Of a stretch of 64,000 bases of DNA, positions 34,301 through 46,300 are shown one piece after another. Position numbers and translations under genes: made by a program. The notes beneath the pieces are model-generated. The model searched no databases, had not been told where the DNA came from, and saw only the letters and a list, made by a program, of their open reading frames with translations. How positions within the stretch are numbered: position 1 is the stretch's first letter; each line of letters starts with the position of its first letter. The stretch is taken from the NCBI GenBank assembly GCA_948146395.1, contig OX411548.1, positions 63,941,020-64,005,019 of the forward strand, written 5' to 3'. This DNA comes from Fragum whitleyi. Lineage: Eukaryota > Mollusca > Bivalvia > Cardiida > Cardiidae.

Positions 34301-37300
34301 ATAAATTACTTTCATTACTTCCAGAAAGACACCAATAGAGTATGTCTGAATCGATTATCGGGAAAATCAGGGGTCTGTTTGTTTGGGCGGTATTCTAGAA
34401 TGAATTCTGGAATCTCGATGTGAGTCAATCAGTCAGATGATTCTAGCTGACGATGACTCGAAGTCTTAATAACCGGAAACGTCACGTGAAATGAGATTCA
34501 ACTTCCGGTGATTTGTTTCCAAAAGTTTTAACCCTGATCAGACTGTGTCATTTGCACAGGCCGAGCAGGCTTGAATCATTTCTAGTCACAGTTAAGAACA
34601 TCGTGAAAATGACAAGGTGAATGATTTTGGAATGATTTAGAAAAGAAATTGAATGAGCGAGTGGAGCGAGTTTTTAGTGAAATTAAAGGAAGGTAATCCA
34701 ATATCTTTGTTCAGGATAAAGGATATTTATTACCTCCCTTTAAGGTTCATGTAAAGTGTTTGAGACCCAATATTTAGGGCACTTCATTAGCCAAAAAAAA
34801 AGCAGTATGTCCAGGTATATTATATACCAAAATGAAGCTATTCGTGAGCACAATCAGTTAGGCAACATAAGACCGCCATAGCTATAGTGGTATAGCCAAA
34901 ACATTGTGGAAAAGGGTCATTTTGTACAGAACAAGCAACTGCTTGACGGTTGCATAAAATTGCCCCGTATTTTAACAAAGTACAGTCTGAAGTACCATCC
35001 AGGTAGTGCTACAACCTTAGATATAAAACTCAGTCTCAAAAGGCTCTTTTGAAACAATCAATGTCCATTTATTTTGTAAACATACATGTCAAACCGGTTT
35101 GGTCTGTTTTCAAAATAGATGTAAGGTATGGTGCAACATCACAAAATTGTGAAATATTTTCTGCGATTTATTTCAAATTACAGGTTTTTTTTATTCAATG
35201 ATCTACAATATTACTATATATTTATCATTCTGGGAAATAGAAATTGATATATTGCTAAACAAGCTTACAGGTATATAATAAATTAATTTCTATTTATGTT
35301 TTCATAACACACCATACCCTTAAAAGATCTACACGTTTACAAAATTAGAATGACATATATGACATATGTGTTTATAAAATAAGTCAAAATAAATTGATTG
35401 CATAACTACGTTTTGGGGCTGAGTTTTTTACCAATGATTGTAGCACTACCTGGATGGTACTTTAGGCTAGACTTTGTTAAAATATGAGCCAATTTTTTAC
35501 AACAGTCATGCAGTTGCTTGTTCTGTACAAAATGACCCTTTTCCACAATGTTTTGGCTATACCGCTATAGTTATAACAGTCTTATGTTTTTCAACTGCTT
35601 GTGCTCATTAATAGCTTCATTTTGATATATAATATTCCTGGACATACTGCTTTTTCTTGGCAAATGAATGCCCTTAAAATTGGGTCTCAAACACTTTACA
35701 TGAACCTTAATAAAATATGCATAAAAGTTCTATAAATAGCTTTCTATCTATCTCTTCAAGAACTAATCAGATGCTTATATTTTCGATTATGTCAGTGAAA
35801 TTGCTATCCTTTTCAATTTATATTAATTTTGAGTTCAATTGTTGATCTTATCCCTTTTATTGATTTTGGAGCGTTTTTAAATTGTTTGATTGAGTGTTTG
35901 GAATGAATGAGTGGAGCGCTCAGTGAATAGAAATTTAATCATAGGAACGAATCTCAAAATACATAAATACGGAATCGGCTAGAAGTCTTATCAACAAAAT
36001 AACGAATTTGGATCAATAGATATATTACGAAAGTTTGAATTTTCACTTTTCGGGCCAAATTTACCATCGCGTCAAAGAATACTTGAATCATGTTAACCCT
36101 TTGCTGTTTAATCCCTGCTTTTTACGTGCCTGTGATTTTATGATTGAGAAAACATTGTGAAAAAAAAAGAAGAAATTGCTTCTGACAAGCAATTTCTTCT
36201 CTTTCAACACTACTTTCTACCCTACTGAATGGTTAATTTTCCAATTAAATCCACTTTAAATTTTCGTCTGCAAAACCTTTGAATTTGGACAGGTCCATTT
36301 TTTGTAAAACAAGATAGGGTTAAACATTTTGGCCATCGTGGCGTGAAAAGTTCAACACTTCCCTGTTCTGCAACGCAAAAAACAAGAATGTCCGCTATAA
36401 GAGAACATCGTCACGTGTGCCAGTGATTTAATAATTAATCACGAGGGCTTATGAAGTGGCATAGCTCTAGACCTTTTGACCTAGACGGAATGACAGCAGC
36501 AGTATTATCAGGCTTGTGACGGAGCACATGCAATTGTTTCTATTCATGAATTGCGGAGACAGCGATGGAGCACATGCGATTGTTTCAAATCAGGCATTGC
36601 GGAGCTAGAGATGGAGCACGTGCGCTAGTTTGTAATCAGGAATTGCGGAGCTAGAGATGGAGCACATGCGATTGTTTCTGATCAGGAATTGCGGAGCTGG
36701 GGATGGAGCACATGCGATTGTTTCATAATCAGATATTTTTGTTATACAGTTGACTATATATGACTTATATGATTACCTAAACAAAAAGCTTTATTTGTAG
36801 TAGTACAAATGACGGTATTAAAACATATGTATATGCTTAGCGTTTTCCATTAAATAAAAGCACCGAAGGTAATGTACGGCTTTGAAAAAGATATTGGTCA
36901 TGATGTAAAAAGAGGAAGTAAATTGCAAGAAAAGTTGACATTGTGTTATTTTGGTTCAATAATCAAGCTACTATAGTCCCAATTACTTTCCTGAGTTTTT
37001 GTGTCTTTTACACCGGTCATGTTATTAAGTTCTCGGTTTGCAACGGCAGCAAAATAATTTTCTTCTCCATTTGAATACAGTTCACAACATCGTGATATTG
37101 ACAAGATAAATAATTCGAGAATAAAATTGAACCAGTGCGATGAGTGGGATTTGAGTGAAATTAAGGGGAAGTAATCCAATAACGCTAATTTCGATCAGGA
37201 TGATGGTTTATTACCTCCCTTTAAAAAAAATATGCATCCAAGTTCCATTAATAGCTTCCTATCTCTTCAAGAACCAATCAGACGCTTATAATTTCAATTA

Positions 37301-40300
37301 AAGTCGGTGAAATCGCGATTTTTCTCCAGCTTTATTGATTTTGAATGTAGTTGTTGATCCCATGTTTTAAATGTTTTGCAGCGTTTTTGAATGGTTCGAA
37401 TGAGTGTTTGGAATGAATGAATGAAGCGCTGAGTTAATGTAAATTTCGCAATGTAACCAACAGTAGCTGTCTTTGGATCTTTTCGCACACTTCCGGTGAA
37501 TTTCTCCACAAGCAATTCTGACGACCTGCATGTTTTAATGTAAGGTTCATTGTTAAGTGTATGCTTGTACGTTGCATGTACGTTATCGGTGCAATATTTC
37601 GAAGAAGGAAAACAGAATAAATACACTTTGCCTACACCCTTAATCGATGGCCTTTCTTAATAACGATCTTTTGTCATTTTGAATCCTTCAAAAAGAGCAT
37701 GTGACATGTAGTAATAAGCCCCAGATTACATCATATTTGTATGACAACAAAATACCTTTCGAATGATGACACCTTTGTTATCAATTATCGAAATGGCGGC
37801 CTTGTGATGGTGACATTTGTGTCGCGTGCGACTGACCTATATTGGGAAAAGATTACCTATATCCGAATTAGATTACTAGTTACATGTATCTATGAGGATA
37901 AACGAAATAAAAAAAGACGCAAAATAAATATGGCGCACATCCACATGTTGCAGCATATGAAATACTGCGTGGTAAGAAATCAAAGTACATGTATGTCAAA
38001 TGAATATATTATGTGCACTTGCAATTACGATCGAATTCTATTGTAAGCGAAGAGGTACAGATAAGAGGGGGTACCTGCAGTCAAAATACCTTCCTATTTT
38101 TCAATGAAACCCTATGATTTAGGTATTCGTTTTAATTGTCTCAACGAGACAATTCCATTGAATACATTTCTGTACCCACAAGATAAGTTTTGAGCATGGA
38201 TTAGTGAAATATTTAAAATTGAAATCCAAAATAACCCCTTTTGTCGGTAGCTCTGATAAACTCTGGAATAGTATTTCGTATGAAAGCAATATACAGTTGG
38301 TGAGCAACCTAAAACACACAGTATCTCTAGGATAACCTTATTCAATGCTTTGTACCGATAGTTCGCTCAAACATTGTTATATACATGAAGTATGCTAGCT
38401 GCAATAATGTACCCCTCTCTCTGATATGTTGCCGGTCGAGGCAGACTATCAAAAGGGATGGGGGTACGTTATCGCAACTAGAAGTATGCGTGCGTTCCAA
38501 ATAGCCAGAATCTAGCAAGAGCCGACATACCTTTTGCAATTCTATGTAAGTTTTACATTTGTAACACAATTAAAATAGAAACAGCCACACGGTTAGAACA
38601 AAAGGACAAAAATTCATTTCTCTTTCCAAGAAAATTACGCAGCCTACATTGTCTTTTTCGAGAGCGAATTTTGAGGTCTATCAAAAGGATGCGAACTATA
38701 TAATAAAACTAGAAAGCCATGAATGGCTTGAGTCGCTCCACAGGCTTGAAATTCTTGTAAAAGCAAATTAATTTTTTGACTAGATTTTTAGATATTTGGG
38801 GATCTACTGATGTTGAAAATGATTTTCAAAGTTTCAACTATATAACAGATAGAGAAAAGACCTCCGCTATTAAAAGACATATTTTTCATCAAATCAAAAT
38901 AATTTTTGGCTGCATGATAATGGGTCACCCAAAGATCATACCAAAAATGTTTGATTGATATCCATCTGTTACAAACTGAGAAAATGATGTTCATAGTTTC
39001 CGCTATTTAACATATTGAGAAATGACCTCTACCCATAAAATGCACATTTTTCATCCAATCAAAATAATTTTTTGTAGACTGATAAAGGGTTACTCAAGTA
39101 TCATTGCAGTGAAATTTGGTTCATATCCAAAAATTAGATTCCGAGAAAATGATTTGCAAATTTTCCACTATATAACATATAGAGAAATGACCTCCGCCCT
39201 TAAAATGCATATTTTCCATCCGATCACAATGATTTTTTGTAGACTGATAAAGGGTCACCCAAGGATTATTCCAGTGAATTTTGGTTGATATCCATCAATT
39301 ACATTCTGAGAAAATGATTTTCAATGTTTCCACTATATAACATATAGAGAAATGATTCCGCCCATAAAATGCATATTTTCCATCCGACCACAATGACTTT
39401 TTGTAGACTGATAAAGGGTCACCCAAGGATTATTCATGTAAAATTTAATGGATATCCATTGCTTAGAATCTGAGAAAACTCACTTTTTACCATATTTGGA
39501 AATTAGCCACGCCCATTTAATCCATGTTTTTCATTGGATCAAAATTTCTTGAACAACTTTGAAAGAGGGTCACCCAAGGATCATTCTTGTGAAGTTTGGT
39601 TGAAATCCATCCAGTAGTTTCTGAGGAGAAGATTTTTAAAGAAAAGTTTACGACCGGACGCACGCACGCACGCACGGACGGACGGACGCACGACGGACAC
39701 AACGCCATGACAATAGCCCCAGTGGCTTTCAGCCAGTGGAGCTAACAAACTGATTAATACAATAATAACGAGTATGATTAATTTTTTACGACATTTAAAT
39801 AGAATTTATCACTTAAAGGTGACATTTATTACGAAGTTTGTAGGACACGGAAACTGAATCATATTGTACTGTTAAGAAAGCTATGGATCGAGAAGCTAAT
39901 TTTGATTTTATATTTCAAATATCTTATAAGTGCTTGCAAAAATCCTATTTTTGGGGCCTTCTTTTGAATCGTTTTATCGAGACGATTCCAATGAGTACCA
40001 ACAAACATGATTCGCGTCATGCACTCTTGTCTAGTGATTTCATACACTTGCGATGATGAGGTGTAACTAGAAAGCCATGAATGGCTTGTGTCGCTCCACA
40101 GGCTTGAAATTCTTGTAAAAACAAATAAATGTTTTGACTAGAGTTTTAAATATTTGGGGTTCTACTGATGTTGAAAATGATTTTCAAAGTTTCAACTATA
40201 TAGCAAATAGAGAAATGACCTCCACTCTTAAAAGACATATTTTTCATCAAATCAAAATAATTTTTGGCTGCATGATAATGGGTCACCCAAAGATCATACC

Positions 40301-43300
40301 AAAAATGTTTGATTGATATCCATCAGTTACATTCTGAGAAAATGATTTTCATAGTTTCCACTATTTAACATATTATAGAGAAATGACCTCCACCCATAAA
40401 ATACATATTTTTTTTCCAATCAAAATAATTTTTGGTACACTGATAAAGGGTCACTCAAGGATCATTCCAGTAAAATTTGGTTGATATCAAAAAATTAGAT
40501 TCTGAGAAAATGATTTTCAAATTTTCCACTATATAACATATAGAGAAATGACCTCTGCCCATCAAATGCATATTTTTCATCCGATCACAACGATTTTTTG
40601 TAGACTGATAAAGAGTCACTCAAGGATCATTCAATTGAAATTTAGTTGAAATCCATCAGTTACATTCTGAGGAAATCATTTTCAAAGTTTCCACTATATA
40701 ACATATAGAGAATTGACCTCCGCCCATAAAATGCATATTTTCCATCCGATCACAATGATTTTTTGTAGACTGATAAAGGGTCACCCAAGGATCATTCATG
40801 TAAAATTTAATTGGTATCCATTGATTAGAATCTGAGAAAACTCACTTTTTACCATATTTGGAAATTAGCCACGCCCATAAAATCCATGTTTTTCATTGGA
40901 TAAAAATTTCTTGAACAACTTTGAAAGAGGGTCATCCAAGGATCATTCTTGTGAAGTTTGGTTGAAAATCATCCAGTAGTTTCTGAGGAGAAGATTTTTA
41001 AAGAAAAGTTTACGACCGCACGCACGCACGCACGGACGGACGGACGGACGGACGCACGACGGACACAACGCCATGACAATAGCCCCATTGGCTTTCAGCC
41101 AGTGGAGCTAAAAACCTTATTGAACTTAAGCCCCTTGAATCGGCTTCATGATAATGGAACCTGACCAGGTCACATAGGTCGTGCGGTATAACCTTGGAAT
41201 GCTCTTACAGACAGGCGTAGAAAGTATCAGTTGGTTTTTAGTCATTATTTGAACAATTAATGTAGAGCTTACAAAATTCATTTGCATACCTTGGCCAATG
41301 GCCGAATAACCGATAGTTCGGTTGTCTGATCGAAAAATATGCGAGTCGAAGATTTAACGAAAGGATGATGCATATACGGTGACACCAATAACATAATAAG
41401 ACGATACATAATAATACTGCCTCGGTGGCCTGGTGATAAATGCACTCGACCCGTGACCTGAAGGTTCGTGATTCGAGTCCCATTGTCGCTGTGGTGTGTA
41501 AATGGGTAAAACACTTAATAGTCAGCCCCAGTACAGCCAGCTGTAAAATTTTAAAGAAGTCGGTTAAACCACTGCCTCTCTCTCAGGGACGTGAAAAAAT
41601 CAAGATTGAGTGTTCGAGAGTGATTGTATAAGCTTAAACTTTCGCCGCAATTGAACTAAAATAAATAAAATTATATAGAAAAGCTTAACACGATACAAAT
41701 GTACAAATGAGTATCCACGAAATCGGCTTTCGAGGCTCACCCTCATGTTTACACCTATGTGCATCCATGTAAATATCGCTATAGATAGAAGTAATTTAAA
41801 TTAACTAGCAAAAGAGGTGTTTTCCTCGACAGAAAGGCTTAATAAACAGGTTTTTATTATTTTCATCTGACGTTTGTAATCTGATGTATGTGTACATGTA
41901 ATAGCTCAAAAACAAAACAACGCAAACTTTTCCCAGCGAAATGTGTTTCGTAGTATGATAACCATATATGGTAAAATGGTTTGTTTTTACGTTTTTTGTT
42001 TCCATAAATAGACGTGAGCGTAACTAGAGCAGATAAAGCCTATTTGCGTGAAAAGCTTTGTGTTTTTATACCATAAATAACACTGTATAAGTCGACTTCG
42101 GTTACGCCTTATTAGAATTCGTCATTGCGCGCCCCATATTGGCGTATCTACAGCTTGGGAACTACGTAGCCTGATCATAAAATCACTGTCTCGTTCTTCT
42201 TAGTAAGGGAGTGTTTCTGCGCGAAATTAGCTCCAAGCCTAGGATGCAAAATCTCGAACCCGTTTGCGAACGTTAAGAGAATGGATCCACGCTTTAAAAG
42301 TAAGTGCACGTACAAAGCGGGATAGCGTTTCCTAAACCATTCGAGGGTGGGGGTGCTCTTGCAATATAAGAACTGTTGCTATCCACGATTTACTTTTCGT
42401 ACAAAGGGTTTCGAACGCTTTACTATCTTACTTATCAAGGTGATGCTTTCGATTCGATACCCTTTTACTCGTCAAAGTGGACCGTGATATTTCAAAAGTC
42501 CAAATGAGCGAAGAACATATATTGAGCGATCTGAGCATTTCTACAATGAGTGGTGGTCCAAATAAACGACGAGTCACTGCCAATATATAGATTACAAATT
42601 AAAGCCTCTGGTCAGATTGGACGGATGCACGGGCTTACCAGAATCTTCACTTTGCACACTTGAAAATTGTATGGCAATACCCCGCATTTGCTCATTTAAA
42701 AAAAGATGCAGCACTCCGAAATCGTTGTAAATCTCAGTAATTACTAACAAAGAAAATATATTACGCCAGACTGAGGTTAAAAAGATATCGATGTGTTCTA
42801 TTTGCGGGAAAGGTTCGAGTTCTGAAGTCTAGTTTTGTCTGCGGACCAAAGTATGTATAATCGATTCTTTCCCGTGATCAAGGGACCACAATTTTTTTTT
42901 TATTTGTACAATCAATTTTAACTTTTTTCGATTTTTGCGACCGTCTGGAATGTGAGAAAAGTACGAAGCCTAGTCAGTGCGACATTTGCAGACCGACTAG
43001 GAAACTACACTATACATAGTCGGTGCGTTATTAAGAATGGACAATGAAGCTATTCGCCAATTGCCTGTTATTAAGAATGTATATGAGCCAGTGCGTGAGG
43101 TTTCCAACAATTTTAATATGCGAAAAGCAAAGACTCTGACCAGCCTGTGCGTCCGCACAGTCTGACTAGAGTCTTCACTTTGTATTTAGTAGCTAGATAA
43201 GGTCTCAAAGTATCTGTAGACAATCAGGTAACTTTGTATTGAAAGTTCGTGGCTGTTAACGCTACTCAATGTTTGCATCCCACGAGCATTTCAAATTGTT

Positions 43301-46300
43301 GGAAATGTCACGCACAGGCTCATGCCGAAGTTTTGGCATGACGCGTATACATTAGCAGATCAACCAAATGACGATCTTGTCGTTGATTGACGTATTGTAC
43401 GATTTGTTGAGAATCAAATTAAACCATTCAGCAATAAAACAGCCTTGCACAACAATCGGAAATCTCCAGTCAATCAAATATCGGTCCGTAAGATCTGCAG
43501 TTCGTATGATCTCTGTTGACTGGAGACGATGTAAACAAAACAGAGTATGGCCTAGATTTCTTTGTTCGGGCCAATCCGGCTTAAATAAATTTGCATACAT
43601 AATCAGAACCTGGTCTTAATGTTTTATTTATCAAGTATTTAGAATATTCAGACTGCATGTTTCTATTGCATTTATTGAAGACAGGGCATCGGCGAATGTT
43701 TCAAAACCCGATTTTTAGCTGTATTGTCAGAAGTCGTGGGTTTTGTTAAGGCAATGGTGAAGGCGTTGGCATGACAAACTTGAACCTTGATCGAAATTTT
43801 CATCTATTGAAGATAATGGCTTGACGTGTGTTTTCAATATCACGAGAGCAACCCAAACTAGCAAGGGGTGTAACTATATGAATATTTTTGTAGGAATTAT
43901 GTCCCTTTTATCGACATGGGATATCTAGTACCTGCATCCGAGAGTTGTCATCCGCATGCGTTGCTCTCGCTGTCTTATATATTATAACTTGAATCCGGCT
44001 ATATAATGACTTTATAATATGTATGGCAAAAATTTAATAAAAAACAATTGCCTGTGACAAAGCGGAGTGTGTAACCTATCGTTGCAAAAACGTAGCCATC
44101 TCTAAGATAGGGTGAGGGAGAGGCGCTTCATCCGTTTATCAGAGCGAGGGCTTCGTTTTCAAAGCTATGGATGCATGCCAGATCTTCTTCACGGGAAGTC
44201 TTGGGTCCTATATGGATAATATGCGCCTGTGTGTGACATTTTTAACAAGTTGACAAGTCAGTGAGATGCAGTCATTGGTAAGCATAGACAGCCACATAGT
44301 GCAATTAGAAGATAACCTGGCAGTCTAAAGATAATTTGAGACATTATCTTTCCACAAAGCGCACAATGAAGACTATGGCCAGACTGTGCGGATGCACAGG
44401 CTGGCCTGAGTCTTTGCTTGGTACACTTTTGACATTGTTTGAAATGTAACGCACAGGCTCATATTGTCTTTATTCTTGAGTCCAGTCCTTCGTTCAGGAT
44501 GGCAAAACTGTGCTTACTGTATGCTTATTATATCCCGCTTTGCTAGTAAGTGCACGTGCAAAATGGAGTATAATTTGCAAGTTGTTTGCACCGTTTTATC
44601 ATCCTGAACGCAACGCTAATCTACTTGTTTTAACTCTGCACACGTGAAATATTTATATTTCAAACTGTTAATCTTTTCTCCTTTTTTTGGAATGTGCACA
44701 CGTATCTTTAAACTACGCAATTGCGCTTTTGCGCACGCACACTAATAATGGCGTTTTTAATCTTAAATTAGAAAACGTCATATTTCTAGACTAGGTCTTG
44801 AACGGGACACGTGTTAGAAAAACAAGAGAATGTGTGAAACCATTTAACCGAGATTCAACGAAATCGTCAATGAAAATGTTGCCATGGTAACGGGGATGCG
44901 CGACCCATTTTTCCCTTATAAGGAATGATAGTTATTAGTTTGCTTTCTATCAGAATAAAGGAACAGTTTCAATATTTAGAGAAAAAAATGCACAAAAAGA
45001 GGATAAGTTCCCCGTCAAACCTGACAATGAGCATGTTTCACTGAACAGCCAATTAGAATTGATTGCAAGTTATCCAACCAAAAGCGATCTATTATTATTA
45101 CTTAAACCCCACTCAAAAGTGATACAGATAAACAACATATACATGATATAAGAACATTGAACGATTTCACGAAGGTGTTATCTTATACAAACATATAATT
45201 ATTAAAGTTAAATCGAGATTTTTCTAGATTTATTTATTTAAAATATAGTTGTCGATCTTATTTTTGAGTGTTTTGGATTGGTTTGAGAGAGTGTTTGGAA
45301 TGAATGGTTGGGGCGCTGAGTGAGCGATTTAGATTTGTTTTGATTGAGATGAATTTCAATTTAACGATGCATATACTGTATCCACCTATTGATGCAAGTT
45401 AAGGTAACTACTTTTTTCTCCAACGCACATTATTATGTTAAACTGTCTGGAATTAATGGCTAATTGAAAGGCTCGACCACATTTGAGTGAATTGTCCGCA
45501 ATTAAAAGTTACCTCCCTTTGTCCGACAAAAGTTTCCATAAAATAAGTGAACATTCCAAACTCGAGTTACGTCTTTTAGCTTTAGACAATAAGAAATTAC
45601 TGATGAAACATTCCCAGGCATGTGTATCAGAAATAATGCATAGAAATGGAAACTTATTGATTAGCGATTTCAATTTCCAACGGTGATTTGGTAGGCTAAA
45701 TGTTGACTATGTTGTCTGCATAGGAGATAAATTGACAGGACTGTGTGCAAATAGATACCTACACATGCATCGCAAACTTTTCACCTTTTGATTTAGTTTA
45801 ACACGTGAAACAGTAGAAAATCTTGATAAAAATAAAAAAGTCGTTTTGGGGCGATCAAAACATCGTTAACCTGTTGGGTTCATGAAGCTTCGGATCCGAC
45901 TTGATAACAGGGATTATATATGTTTCCTTTAATTTTCAATCAGTTTGTGTACCTTTCATCCGCATGCAATTCGCCTTTCACACCGTGTGACGTCCGAAAT
46001 TGAAGCTACGAGTTTGCAATTAACCGGGCCAGAGTTTGACCTTTCCAAGACCTAGCTTGGTCAATCGATTTAACCGGACTTTTCTAGAACGTTACAAAAC
46101 AACAATTCATTCCTCTCTGCAAGTGAAAGCTTTCATTTGACTGCAGTTCCTATGCATATTTAGACGTAACTAGGATTTTGAAATTTACACGCACTCAGAA
46201 GGCGACAACCAAATATTATATAGGATAAAGGCGATATGTGGACTATGACAAAAGATATCTCCCTTCTTTAATGATTTGAGCGCTCATGAACAATCAAACC

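Larger units (their letters stand above)
34588..35930 (+). mobile_element. B-family MITE split by a TTAA-inserted foldback element
   Basis: The left part runs CAGTTAAGAACATCG to TTACCTCCCTT and the right part resumes AATAAAATATGC through GAATGAATGAGTGGAGCGC. Together they align with intact B copies. The right terminal repeat is lost. In GADD45 intron 1. Confidence 0.85.
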
